A DNA stretch of 59,943 nt from assembly GCA_050945755.1 (NCBI GenBank), contig JBMNTN010000007.1, positions 1 to 59,943 of the forward strand, written 5' to 3'. The stretch comes from JAQVXR01 sp050945755 (GTDB taxonomy: Bacteria; Bacillota; Dehalobacteriia; Dehalobacteriales; Dehalobacteriaceae). Under the pieces are notes generated by a model. That model saw only the letters and a program-made list of their open reading frames with translations, had not been told where the DNA came from and did not search any database. The position numbers and the translations under genes are program-made. Each line of letters begins with the position of its first letter. Position 1 is the first letter of the stretch. Shown one piece after another: positions 33,871-42,153 of this stretch.

Positions 33871-36651
33871 ATGGATTATGCCAAAACCCTCAATTTACCC
33901 CAGACGGATTTTCCCATGCGGGGGAATCTGCCCCAGAGGGAACCGGAAATTTTAAAATTCTGGGAGGAGATTGATCTTTACAATAAGGTTCAGGAACGGA
34001 CCAAGGGTAAGCCGAAATTCATTTTGCATGATGGACCTCCTTATGCCAATGGGGATATCCACCTGGGCCATACCTTAAATAAAGTTTTAAAGGATATGAT
34101 CGTAAAATTTAAATCCATGGATGGCTTTGATGCGCCCTACATTCCCGGCTGGGACACTCATGGGCTTCCTATTGAACAACAAGCCATTAAGGACCTGGGA
34201 TTAAAACGGGATAAGGTCAGCATAGTAGAGTTTCGTAAGAGATGTGCCGACTATGCTTTAAAATATGTAGACATCCAGAGGGAACAGTTTAAACGTCTTG
34301 GGGTCAGGGGAGATTGGGAGCACCCATATATCACGCTTACTCCTGATTATGAGGCGGTACAGGTTGGTGTCTTTGGGGAAATGGCCAAGAAAGGCTACAT
34401 TTATAAAGGACTGAAGCCTGTTTATTGGTGTTCGGATTGTGAGACTGCTCTTGCTGAGGCAGAAGTGGAATATCATGATGCCAAATCTCCATCCATCTAC
34501 GTAAAATTTCCGGTAAAAGATGGCAGAGGGGTACTGGACACTGAGACTAAAGTAGTTATCTGGACAACGACACCATGGACCATTCCTGCCAATGTGGCCA
34601 TCTGCCTGCATCCGGATTTTATCTATGTTTTGGCGGAAGTAGACAGGGAAAAACTTCTGGTCGCCAAAGAATTATTAGATACATTTTTAAAAGAAGTAGA
34701 CAAAGAAAATGCCACCGTCCTCAAAGAGTTTAAAGGTAGTGAGCTTGAATATATTACCTGCAGTCACCCTATTATGGATCGGGAATCACTGTTGATTTTA
34801 GGTGATCATGTCACACTAGAAGCCGGAACCGGCTGTGTGCACACTGCTCCTGGTCATGGTGCGGAGGACTTTGAGGTTGGTCGAAAATATAATCTGCCGG
34901 TTCTTTCCCCTCTTGACGACAAGGGAATTTTTACGGCAGAAGGCGCCCAATTCCAAGGTATGACAACGGACCAGGCCAATAAGGCGGTGGTACGGGAATT
35001 AGATGAAAAAGGTGCGCTGTTGAAATTGATAGCGATTAAACACCAGTACCCCCATTGTTGGAGATGCAAACACCCGATTCTTTTCCGGGCTACTGAGCAG
35101 TGGTTTGCTTCCATCGACGGTTTCCGTCAGCGCACATTGGAGGAAATAGACAAGGTACAATGGATTCCTGCTTGGGGCAGAGACCGGATTTGGAATATGA
35201 TCCATGATCGCAATGATTGGTGTATCTCCCGTCAGCGTACTTGGGGCGTACCTATTCCCATTTTCTATTGCAAGGAATGTGGTCATGAAATTATTAATGA
35301 TGACACGATTCACCATATTCAAGATCTCTTTAGAGAACACGGGTCACAGATTTGGTTTGCCAAAGAGGCAGGGGAACTGGTACCTCCAGGATTAAAATGT
35401 GATAAATGTGGGGGAACGGATTTCGCAAAAGAAAAAGATATCATGGATGTTTGGTTTGATTCCGGATCAAGTCATTTTGCTGTCATAGATATCCGCAGAG
35501 ATCAGCATTGGCCGGCAGACCTTTACTTGGAAGGCAGTGACCAGCATCGAGGATGGTTTAATTCTTCTCTGTCTACATCAGTAGCTGTCCGGGATAAGGC
35601 CCCCTATAAGGCAGTACTGACTCATGGCTTTGTCGTTGATGAGCATGGAAGAAAAATGTCCAAATCCTTGGGGAATGTAGTTGACCCACTGAAAGTAATA
35701 GAAAAGATGGGTGCGGATGTGATGCGGCTTTGGGTTTCCTCCGCGGACTACCGGGGAGACTTGGCTAATTCACCGAGTATTATGAAACAGGTTTCTGAAG
35801 CATATCGGAAGATTCGCAACACAGCCCGTTTCTTGATTAGCAATATCTATGACTTTGATCCTTCCAAAGACCGGGCTGCCTATGAAGATATGAATGAATT
35901 GGATAAGTGGGCCCTGCATAAGCTGCAAAAGCTGATTGAACGGACGCTGAAAGCTTATCGGAATTATGAATTCCATACGGTTTACCATTCTATTCATAAA
36001 TTCTGTGTGGTAGACATGAGCGCTTTTTATCTGGATATTGTCAAGGACCGGGTGTACACATCCCTCCCGGGAGATGCCGGAAGGCGGGCTGCTCAGACGG
36101 TAATGTATGATGTGATCCATGCCTTAGTGCGCTTGCTCACTCCGATTTTAGCATTTACTTCGGAAGAAATTTGGCGTTATCTTCCTAAAGAAGGTGATGC
36201 ACCGGTCAGTGTCCAGATGACGGAGATGCCGGTGGTAGAAGAGAAATATATTAATGATCAACTGGAAGAAAAGTGGGATAGAATCCTTGATATCCGGGAG
36301 AAAGTCTCTAAGGAGCTGGAAATAGCCCGCCGGAATAAAACCATTGGTCATTCCCTAAATGCGGCAGTGGGCTTGTATCCTGGAGAGGAAGAACTCTATC
36401 AGTTTTTAAAACAGATGGAAAATGAACTTTCCACCATTTTTATTGTTTCCAGCGTTTCCCTGCATCAGGTGGGAGAGACTGTCCCTGAAAATGCCGAAAA
36501 GGCGGAGGACTTGTCTCTTGCCATTGGTGTAAATAGCGCACCGGGGGAAAAATGTGAACGGTGTTGGACCTACAGTGAAACGGTTGGCGAAGATGAAGAG
36601 CATCCCTCTTTGTGCAAACGCTGCCGGGAGGTTGTTCGAAATTTAGCATAA
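33871..36651 (+). CDS. ileS: IleS, isoleucyl-tRNA synthetase
   Basis: Class Ia aminoacyl-tRNA synthetase of 926 residues. The HIGH-type motif is in PPYANGDIHLGHTLNK, the editing domain has WTTTPWTIPAN and HTAPGHGAEDF, the KMSKS loop is GRKMSKSLGN, and a C-terminal zinc site (CERCW...CKRC) closes the protein. It is the bacterial type. ATG 33871 follows AAAGGAG. Transcription is controlled by the Ile T-box upstream. Confidence 0.98.
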   Translation: MDYAKTLNLPQTDFPMRGNLPQREPEILKFWEEIDLYNKVQERTKGKPKFILHDGPPYANGDIHLGHTLNKVLKDMIVKFKSMDGFDAPYIPGWDTHGLPIEQQAIKDLGLKRDKVSIVEFRKRCADYALKYVDIQREQFKRLGVRGDWEHPYITLTPDYEAVQVGVFGEMAKKGYIYKGLKPVYWCSDCETALAEAEVEYHDAKSPSIYVKFPVKDGRGVLDTETKVVIWTTTPWTIPANVAICLHPDFIYVLAEVDREKLLVAKELLDTFLKEVDKENATVLKEFKGSELEYITCSHPIMDRESLLILGDHVTLEAGTGCVHTAPGHGAEDFEVGRKYNLPVLSPLDDKGIFTAEGAQFQGMTTDQANKAVVRELDEKGALLKLIAIKHQYPHCWRCKHPILFRATEQWFASIDGFRQRTLEEIDKVQWIPAWGRDRIWNMIHDRNDWCISRQRTWGVPIPIFYCKECGHEIINDDTIHHIQDLFREHGSQIWFAKEAGELVPPGLKCDKCGGTDFAKEKDIMDVWFDSGSSHFAVIDIRRDQHWPADLYLEGSDQHRGWFNSSLSTSVAVRDKAPYKAVLTHGFVVDEHGRKMSKSLGNVVDPLKVIEKMGADVMRLWVSSADYRGDLANSPSIMKQVSEAYRKIRNTARFLISNIYDFDPSKDRAAYEDMNELDKWALHKLQKLIERTLKAYRNYEFHTVYHSIHKFCVVDMSAFYLDIVKDRVYTSLPGDAGRRAAQTVMYDVIHALVRLLTPILAFTSEEIWRYLPKEGDAPVSVQMTEMPVVEEKYINDQLEEKWDRILDIREKVSKELEIARRNKTIGHSLNAAVGLYPGEEELYQFLKQMENELSTIFIVSSVSLHQVGETVPENAEKAEDLSLAIGVNSAPGEKCERCWTYSETVGEDEEHPSLCKRCREVVRNLA

Positions 36652-36663
36652 AAGAATTAACTG

Positions 36664-36696
36664 AATAATCCCACCGCATTTAGTTACAGGATTATT
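36664..36696 (+). terminator. Hairpin after ileS, duplicated beyond the repeat
   Basis: AATAATCC and GGATTATT pair around a 17-nt loop. No T-run follows. The same sequence, including the loop core CATTTAGTT, recurs at 36921-36953 where it has a T-run. It may be a terminator separated from its tail by insertion of the repeat; that is inference. Confidence 0.4.
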
Positions 36697-36921
36697 AGAC
36701 TATCGATAAAGGTTATTGATAAAGGGCATTTAAGTTTTTACGCTCCACGGGCTTCGGGCAAGGAATTGTATGAGCTCGGTACTAAAAGGGATTGGCGCAA
36801 ACTCGGCTTTTGCTCAAACAAGCGCCAATCCTTTTCTTTTAGTACCTGCGCTCTTTTTCCAATCTTGCTAACGTTCCGCTTTCAAAAACTTAAATACCCT
36901 TGGCACCTTTTCAACAAACTG
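36697..36921 (+). repeat. Palindromic dispersed repeat, copy B
   Basis: About 225-bp non-coding element related to copy A at 20832-21023. The outer inverted arms 36722-36739 and 36884-36901 pair over 18 bp with one mismatch. The core hairpin 36778-36846 pairs GGTACTAAAA/TTTTAGTACC and GGATTGGCGC/GCGCCAATCC. It is flanked on both sides by near-identical terminator-like hairpins of about 33 bp. It has MITE-like features (terminal inverted repeats, no ORF). It takes up most of the 352-bp gap 36652-37003. Confidence 0.75.
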
Positions 36922-36961
36922 ATAATCCTGGAACATTTAGTTGCAGGATTATCTATTTTTT
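36921..36961 (+). terminator. Intrinsic terminator before the ACT-domain gene
   Basis: GATAATCCTG, 13-nt loop, CAGGATTATC (perfect 10-bp stem), then TATTTTTT. Probably the functional ileS terminator. Confidence 0.75.
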
Positions 36962-37003
36962 GTTAGAATTTTTTAGATTCCAATATTGGGAAGAGGGGTT
37001 TTT

Positions 37004-37279
37004 ATGAAGGATAAAGTAATTGTTACAGTCGTGGGTAAAGATAAGGTGGGCATTATTGCAGCAGTGACAACGGCTCTGGCCAAAGCCCATGTGAATATTC
37101 TAGATATCAGCCAAACTATTATGCAGGGCTTTTTTACGATGATGATGATCTGTGATATGGCTGAGGCTAGTGTTGACCTTGCAACCCTGAAGGCATGTTT
37201 GGACAAAGAAGGGGAACGAATTGGCGTAAAAATAACGGTACAGCATGAAGAAGTATTTCAGTTTATGCACAGAATTTAA
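37004..37279 (+). CDS. ACT-domain protein, UPF0237 family
   Basis: Stand-alone ACT domain of 91 residues: VIVTVVGKDKVGIIAAVTTALAKAHVNILDISQTI matches the UPF0237 family, whose members are thought to bind amino acids. The ligand and target are unknown. ATG 37004 follows AAGAGGGG. It is 39 bp upstream of a UPF0210 gene, a pairing recurrent in Firmicutes, so the ACT protein is probably a regulator or partner of that protein. Confidence 0.88.
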   Translation: MKDKVIVTVVGKDKVGIIAAVTTALAKAHVNILDISQTIMQGFFTMMMICDMAEASVDLATLKACLDKEGERIGVKITVQHEEVFQFMHRI

Positions 37280-37318
37280 TCTTAGATAGTTTTTAATTGG
37301 GTAAGGAGCTGAAAACGG

Positions 37319-38686
37319 ATGCCATTAACAATTCATCCCAATGAGATTTTGGAAACGATACATATGGTGGAAATGGAGAACCTTGATGTTCGTACCATCA
37401 CCATGGGAATAAATTTAAGAGATTGTGCCGACCCGGATGCGACAAAGGCTTGCAAAAAAATATATGATAAGATATATCGGATGGCAGAGAATTTAGTCAA
37501 AGTGGGAGCAAGCATCGAATCGGACTATGGGGTTCCCATTGTCAACAAGAGAATTTCTGTTACTCCGATTGCTTTGGTGGCGGAAAGCGCGGACACCGAT
37601 GATTTTCAAGTGTATGCTGAAGTATTGGACCGGGTTGCCCGGGATGTGGGAGTAAACTTTATCGGTGGCTTTTCTGCTCTCGTGCATAAGGGAGCAACCA
37701 AAGGTGATATAAATCTAATTAAGGGGATTCCCCAGGCATTAGCAACTACAGAAAGGGTATGTTCATCTGTTAATATTGGGACCACAAAAGCCGGAATCAA
37801 TATGGATGCCGTCTTGGAAATGGGTTACGTTATTAAAAAAACGGCAGAATTAACCAGGGACCAAGGTGGCCTAGGGTGTGCCAAGCTTGTTGTTTTCTGC
37901 AATGTGCCGGAAGACAATCCTTTTATGGCAGGTGCTTTTCATGGTATTGGGGAACCGGAAGCAGTGATAAATGTAGGAGTGAGCGGACCGGGAGTGGTTT
38001 TGCATGCTGTAAAAAAATACCCGGATGCTGATCTTGGTACTCTGGCGGAAGTTATTAAGAAAACAGCTTTTAAAGTAACTCGTATGGGTGAGTTAGTCGG
38101 CCGGGAAGCATCCCGGCGCTTGCATGTACCTTTTGGTATAGTCGATTTGTCTCTTGCTCCCACACCGGCAATTGGTGACAGTGTGGCAGATATCTTAGAA
38201 GCGATGGGCCTGGAAAAGTGCGGCACCCACGGGACCACTGCTGCTTTAGCCATGCTCAACGACGCAGTGAAAAAAGGTGGTTCTATGGCATCTTCTTATG
38301 TAGGAGGCTTAAGCGGTGCCTTTATTCCTGTCAGTGAAGACGCCGGCATGATCCGGGCAGTGGAGGCAAAGGCACTGTCCATTGAGAAGCTGGAGGCAAT
38401 GACTTGTGTCTGCTCTGTTGGATTGGACATGATTACGATACCGGGTGATACCCCGGCGGAAACTATTGCAGCCATTATTGCGGATGAAGCAGCCATTGGT
38501 ATGATCAACAATAAGACTACTGCTGTGCGGATTATTCCTGCTCCCGGGAAAAAAGAAGGGGACTATGTGGAATACGGCGGGCTCTTGGGAAAGGGTCCGG
38601 TGATGTCTGTCAACCCTTATAATTCCAATATTTTTGTGAAAAGAGGGGGTCGTATCCCGGCGCCGATCAATGCTTTGACAAACTAG
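37319..38686 (+). CDS. UPF0210 (DUF711, PFL-like fold) protein
   Basis: Conserved protein of 455 residues in the UPF0210/DUF711 family, with an N-terminal EILETIHMVEMENLDVRTITMGI and a glycine-rich middle (GAFHGIGEPEAVINVGVSGPGVV). Annotated elsewhere as a pyruvate-formate-lyase-fold family protein, but it lacks the C-terminal RVxGY radical motif, so glycyl-radical chemistry should not be assumed. ATG 37319 follows AAGGAG. Function unknown. A terminator lies 100 bp downstream. Confidence 0.87.
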   Translation: MPLTIHPNEILETIHMVEMENLDVRTITMGINLRDCADPDATKACKKIYDKIYRMAENLVKVGASIESDYGVPIVNKRISVTPIALVAESADTDDFQVYAEVLDRVARDVGVNFIGGFSALVHKGATKGDINLIKGIPQALATTERVCSSVNIGTTKAGINMDAVLEMGYVIKKTAELTRDQGGLGCAKLVVFCNVPEDNPFMAGAFHGIGEPEAVINVGVSGPGVVLHAVKKYPDADLGTLAEVIKKTAFKVTRMGELVGREASRRLHVPFGIVDLSLAPTPAIGDSVADILEAMGLEKCGTHGTTAALAMLNDAVKKGGSMASSYVGGLSGAFIPVSEDAGMIRAVEAKALSIEKLEAMTCVCSVGLDMITIPGDTPAETIAAIIADEAAIGMINNKTTAVRIIPAPGKKEGDYVEYGGLLGKGPVMSVNPYNSNIFVKRGGRIPAPINALTN

Positions 38687-38786
38687 TTGACAGCTTTCTT
38701 TATAATGTTATGATTTTAGTTTTTTTGCGCTGTTTTACTTAATGATAAAAAAGACTGAATTGCTTTATATAGATAAAAGATTTTTG

Positions 38787-38816
38787 AAAGACGCAGTCGT
38801 TATGACTGCGTCTTTT
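38787..38816 (+). terminator. Strong terminator after the UPF0210 gene
   Basis: AAAGACGCAGTC, loop GTTAT, GACTGCGTCTTT plus T: a perfect 12-bp stem whose A/T ends allow termination in either direction. Confidence 0.8.
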
Positions 38817-38867
38817 CATATATTTAAAAGCTCGGGGGAACATTAAATGCAGAATGGGGGATATTAA

Positions 38868-39161
38868 GTGATTAATAGCAAGGACACATTTGAGAAGAAA
38901 GTTGATGACTTGGCAATCTACCTGGAAAAAATGAAGTTAGCCCAATATGTGGAGCTGTTAAATAATCCTCCCCGGCTGATTTATCTAAATCTTATTTCCG
39001 GGATAGCCCGAGGTTTTGGGGTTGCTATCGGTTTTACGATCTTGGGAGCACTTGTTGTCTACTTTTTACGCTGGTTAGTGGTTTTAAACCTGCCGTTAGT
39101 TGGTGATTTTATTGCCGAACTGGTTCAATATGTCCAGGAAAGCAAGGGCCTCAGGCCTTGA
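38868..39161 (+). CDS. DUF5665 small membrane protein
   Basis: 97-residue protein with a charged N-terminal helix and two hydrophobic stretches (about 45-65 and 67-85), carrying the DUF5665-like NPPRLIYLNLISGIARGFGVAIGFTILGA. No function is known. GTG 38868 has GGGGG seven bases upstream. It precedes a DksA-like gene by 28 bp. Confidence 0.8.
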   Translation: MINSKDTFEKKVDDLAIYLEKMKLAQYVELLNNPPRLIYLNLISGIARGFGVAIGFTILGALVVYFLRWLVVLNLPLVGDFIAELVQYVQESKGLRP

Positions 39162-39189
39162 AAATTAAATTGTCAATGGAGGAATATTT

Positions 39190-39855
39190 ATGGATCAGGA
39201 AAAAATAAAAAGTTATCAGAAACGCCTGGAAAATCAGAAACAGGTTTTATCAGAGAGAATAGACGGATTGAACCAAGGACTGGACCAACCGATGCGGGAA
39301 TCGATTGGGGAACTGTCTCTTTATGATAATCACCCAGCAGACATTGGGGATGAGCTGTTTGAAAGAGGAAAAGATTTATCGTTAAGGGACAGCGCTGTTT
39401 TAGAGCAGGCACAAGTCAAAAGAGCTTTGGAGAAAATTGATGAGGGCAATTACGGCATCTGTGACCGATGTAGCGGACCAATTAGTGAAGAGAGGCTTTC
39501 GGCGATGCCAAGTGCCAGCTTGTGTATTGACTGCAAAAAAGAAGAAGAAGTGCCGGACCACACTCCGAGGCCAATTGAAGAAGGAGTAATCCAGCCTCCT
39601 TATGGGGAACATTTTGATCAGAGGTATGATCGAAAATTCGGAGATGGCGATGTTGATCCTAAATTCGATGGTGAGGATGCTTGGCAGGCGGTAGCCCGTT
39701 ACGGGACATCCAACACGCCCCAGGACATTCCCGGGCAGGCGGAAGAGGGTTACCCAGACATCTATAATGATGCTGATGAAGACATCGGTTATGTTCAGGA
39801 CGTTGAAGCCATTCCCTATGTGAAAGATAAGAACGGCACTGCCTATGAGAAATAA
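39190..39855 (+). CDS. TraR/DksA-type zinc-finger protein (YteA/YlyA family)
   Basis: 221-residue protein with an N-terminal coiled coil, the YteA-family motif LYDNHPADIGDELFERGKDLSLRD, and a DksA-type C4 zinc finger CDRCSGPISEERLSAMPSASLCIDC. An acidic C-terminal tail follows. DksA-like proteins act on RNA polymerase; YteA-family members are sporulation-associated in Firmicutes. Its position just before lspA is that of ylyA in B. subtilis. ATG 39190 follows GGAGG. Confidence 0.88.
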   Translation: MDQEKIKSYQKRLENQKQVLSERIDGLNQGLDQPMRESIGELSLYDNHPADIGDELFERGKDLSLRDSAVLEQAQVKRALEKIDEGNYGICDRCSGPISEERLSAMPSASLCIDCKKEEEVPDHTPRPIEEGVIQPPYGEHFDQRYDRKFGDGDVDPKFDGEDAWQAVARYGTSNTPQDIPGQAEEGYPDIYNDADEDIGYVQDVEAIPYVKDKNGTAYEK

Positions 39856-39938
39856 TGGCCTAGGTCTGAAAAGTCTTGTCCCCCAAGATTGTTCATGTTA
39901 AACTATACGAGAATTTGAAACAGTAGGAGAGGTAAAAA

Positions 39939-40403
39939 TTGTTTTTTATGATTGTTTTTGCGGTACTTGTTGCCGACCAGGTGAGTAAATTTTTTATTCA
40001 GTCTAATATGGTTGAGCTCCAATCCGTGCCGATAATTCCCAATATCTTTCATATTACATATGTATTAAATCCCGGGGCGGCGTTTAGCCTCTTTGCTCAC
40101 CGTACTACTTTTTTTATCATTGTTACCATAGTTGCGGTGATCTTGTCCGTCTACTTTTACTATAAATTTGGACGGAAAGAGTTTATCCTAGGCCTAGGAA
40201 TTGCTCTCCAGTGCGGAGGAGCTGTCGGCAATCTGATTGACCGTCTTCGTATCGGAAAAGTGGTAGACTTTCTTGATTTTCGGGTTTGGCCGGTATTTAA
40301 TATTGCAGATAGCTTTATCTGTATCGGAGTAGCGTTGATTTGCTGGCAGCTCTTAAAGCCCGAAAAAAAGAGCCCGCATCTTAGGGTGGAGGAAAAACAA
40401 TGA
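39939..40403 (+). CDS. lspA: LspA, lipoprotein signal peptidase
   Basis: Membrane aspartic protease that cleaves signal peptides of prolipoproteins. Four membrane helices are present in 154 residues. Motifs: ADQVSKF near the N terminus, NPGAAFS, GGAVGNLIDRL, and the catalytic pair Asp110 (VVDF) and Asp124 (FNIADS). The start is TTG 39939 behind AGGAGAGGT; ATG 39948 is an alternative. The stop overlaps the rluD start. Confidence 0.95.
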   Translation: MFFMIVFAVLVADQVSKFFIQSNMVELQSVPIIPNIFHITYVLNPGAAFSLFAHRTTFFIIVTIVAVILSVYFYYKFGRKEFILGLGIALQCGGAVGNLIDRLRIGKVVDFLDFRVWPVFNIADSFICIGVALICWQLLKPEKKSPHLRVEEKQ

Positions 40404-41323
40404 TGGATTCAGTCCAGGAAACGAATCTAATTGTGTCGGATTGGGAAGCGGGAAAAAGGCTGGATATATTTTTGGTCTCCCAGCTGCCTGAGCTTTCCCG
40501 GTCTCGAATCCAGAAGTTGATTAAAGATGGGGAGGCCCTTGTTAATGGTGCAATGGTTAAGCCCAATTATACAATTGAATTGGGAGATGAAATCAAAGTC
40601 TCTCTTCCTGAGCCAAAAGAACTGGAGGTAAAAGCGGAAGAAATTCCTGTTGAAATTATTTACGAAGACCATGACCTGATTGTTGTCAATAAACCCCAAG
40701 GCATGGTGGTGCATCCGGCAGCAGGAAACTGGCAAGGGACGCTTGTCAATGCTCTTCTTTATCACTGCCGAGATTTGTCCGGGATCAACGGCGTATTGCG
40801 TCCGGGAATAGTCCACCGGATTGATAAAGACACATCCGGACTGCTGGTCGTGGCCAAGAATGATTTTACCCATCTTAACTTGGCCGAACAGATTAAGGCA
40901 CATACCATCACCCGGGTTTACCATGCGATTGTGCATGGTGTGATGGCAGAACCGGCCGGAATAATCGAAGCCCCGATTGGGCGCCACCCTGTTCAGCGGA
41001 AAAAGATGGCGGTAGTGCTGAAAAACGGAAAGCATGCAGTTACCCGCTATCATGTTTTGGAGCGGTTTCAAGGGTTTAGCTGGGTTGAGGTTAGATTAGA
41101 GACAGGACGGACCCACCAAATCCGTGTACATATGAGTTATTTAGGCTATCCGGTTGCCGGCGACCCGCTTTACGGGCCCCATAAAGAAAATTTAGGTCTA
41201 AAAGGACAGGCGCTGCATGCCCGGGTATTAGGCTTTCATCATCCCCGGACAGGAGAGTATTTGGAATTTACTGCCTCATTGCCAAAATATTTCGAGGAAT
41301 TATTACAGAAATTGAGAAATTAA
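40400..41323 (+). CDS. rluD: RluD/YlyB-family 23S rRNA pseudouridine synthase
   Basis: Pseudouridine synthase of 307 residues with an N-terminal S4 RNA-binding domain (RSRIQKLIKDGEALVNG) and the RluA-type catalytic motif PGIVHRIDKDTSGLLVVAKN, whose aspartate is essential in the family; ETGRTHQIRVHM follows. Exact target uridines cannot be read from sequence. ATG 40400 overlaps the lspA stop. It ends just before the pyr promoter. Confidence 0.94.
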   Translation: MMDSVQETNLIVSDWEAGKRLDIFLVSQLPELSRSRIQKLIKDGEALVNGAMVKPNYTIELGDEIKVSLPEPKELEVKAEEIPVEIIYEDHDLIVVNKPQGMVVHPAAGNWQGTLVNALLYHCRDLSGINGVLRPGIVHRIDKDTSGLLVVAKNDFTHLNLAEQIKAHTITRVYHAIVHGVMAEPAGIIEAPIGRHPVQRKKMAVVLKNGKHAVTRYHVLERFQGFSWVEVRLETGRTHQIRVHMSYLGYPVAGDPLYGPHKENLGLKGQALHARVLGFHHPRTGEYLEFTASLPKYFEELLQKLRN

Positions 41324-41326
41324 TAG

Positions 41327-41355
41327 TTGACGAGAGGAAAAATTTTCGCTAAAAT
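41327..41355 (+). promoter_or_regulatory. Sigma-A promoter of the pyr operon
   Basis: TTGACG (41327-41332), 17-bp spacer, TAAAAT (41350-41355), starting four bases after the rluD stop. Confidence 0.75.
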
Positions 41356-41384
41356 AGTAATAATAATAAAACAGCCTTTAAAGA

Positions 41385-41464
41385 AGCCCAGTGAGGTTCT
41401 GAAGGTGGACATATGTACTTAATGTGTCGTATTTTCAACCTGCTCACTGGCGAGCAGGTTTTTT
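41385..41464 (+). promoter_or_regulatory. PyrR-controlled attenuator 1 (pyrR leader)
   Basis: The PyrR binding loop AGCCCAGTGAGGTTCTGAAGG (41385-41405) fits the ARUCCNGNGAGGYU...AAGG pattern. A perfect terminator, AACCTGCTC/GAGCAGGTT (41437-41445/41452-41460) with a T-run, follows. UMP-bound PyrR should stabilise the loop and favour termination before pyrR. Confidence 0.88.
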
Positions 41465-41484
41465 AAATATTTGAGGTGATGTAA

Positions 41485-42042
41485 ATGCCCATGGTAGAAA
41501 AGGCCCAGATTATGGACGAGGACGGGATGAGGCGGGCCTTAACGCGGATCGCCCACGAAATCATTGAAAAGAATAAAGGGGTGGATAATCTTTGCCTTGT
41601 GGGGATCCGGACGCGGGGGATTCCATTGGCGGAGCGTTTGGCAAAAAAGGTGCAGGAGATTGAAGGAAGAAACATTCCACTCGGAGTTATTGACATCACC
41701 CTATACCGAGATGATTTAACCACTCTTTCTTACCATCCGGTATTGCATCATACCGATTTACCAATTGACATTACCGGAAAAACTATTGTTCTTGTAGATG
41801 ATGTGCTTTATACAGGGCGGACGACACGGGCGGCATTAGATGCTATTTTTGACATTGGACGCCCGGCCAGCATTCAGTTGGCGGTATTGGTAGACCGGGG
41901 ACACCGAGAGTTGCCCATTAGGCCTGACTACGTAGGGAAAAATGTTCCCAGTTCACGTAAGGAAATTGTTGCCGTTCATGTTAGGGAGATTGACGGCGAA
42001 GACAAAGTAATCATAAATGAAAACACCGACGCAACACTTTAA
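41485..42042 (+). CDS. pyrR: PyrR, UMP-sensing RNA-binding attenuator
   Basis: Regulator of pyr mRNA that binds the attenuator loops when UMP is high; it also has residual uracil phosphoribosyltransferase activity. The PRPP loop IVLVDDVLYTGRTTRAA and the conserved GIRTRG are visible. 185 residues. ATG 41485 follows GAGGTGATG; ATG 41491 is an alternative. Two PyrR-type leaders flank the gene. Confidence 0.97.
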   Translation: MPMVEKAQIMDEDGMRRALTRIAHEIIEKNKGVDNLCLVGIRTRGIPLAERLAKKVQEIEGRNIPLGVIDITLYRDDLTTLSYHPVLHHTDLPIDITGKTIVLVDDVLYTGRTTRAALDAIFDIGRPASIQLAVLVDRGHRELPIRPDYVGKNVPSSRKEIVAVHVREIDGEDKVIINENTDATL

Positions 42043-42113
42043 ATCAGTCCTGTGAGGCTGGTAAGGGCGGGGTCGGAAAGTTATGCCCTTACCGAAAACG
42101 GTAAGGTTTTTTT
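42043..42113 (+). promoter_or_regulatory. PyrR-controlled attenuator 2 (pyrR-pyrP)
   Basis: The PyrR loop ATCAGTCCTGTGAGGCTGGT continues to AAGG (42043-42066). The terminator is CCTTACCG/CGGTAAGG (42087-42094/42099-42106) with seven T. The competing antiterminator pairs GGTAAGGGC (42060-42068) with GCCCTTACC (42085-42093), a perfect 9-bp match sharing bases with both structures. The attenuator begins on the base after the pyrR stop. Confidence 0.9.
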
Positions 42114-42153
42114 ATTATCAATGACAAAAAACATTTGACATGGAGGGTAAAGC

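Noticed and set aside
36652..37003. CRISPR-like array in the repeat-rich region after ileS.
   Set aside because: Only two copies of one direct repeat flank a palindromic element; there are no regular spacers and no cas genes.
37319..38686. Calling the UPF0210 protein a pyruvate formate-lyase.
   Set aside because: The C-terminal RVxGY radical motif and an activase gene are missing; only the fold-family label is shared.
38688..38715. TTGACA after the UPF0210 stop with TATGAT 16 bp downstream.
   Set aside because: A strong terminator follows within about 75 nt and no gene lies between, so a real promoter here is doubtful.
40427..41071. Open frame of 214 codons on the minus strand inside rluD.
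   Set aside because: Shadow of a well-supported gene, with no family motifs.
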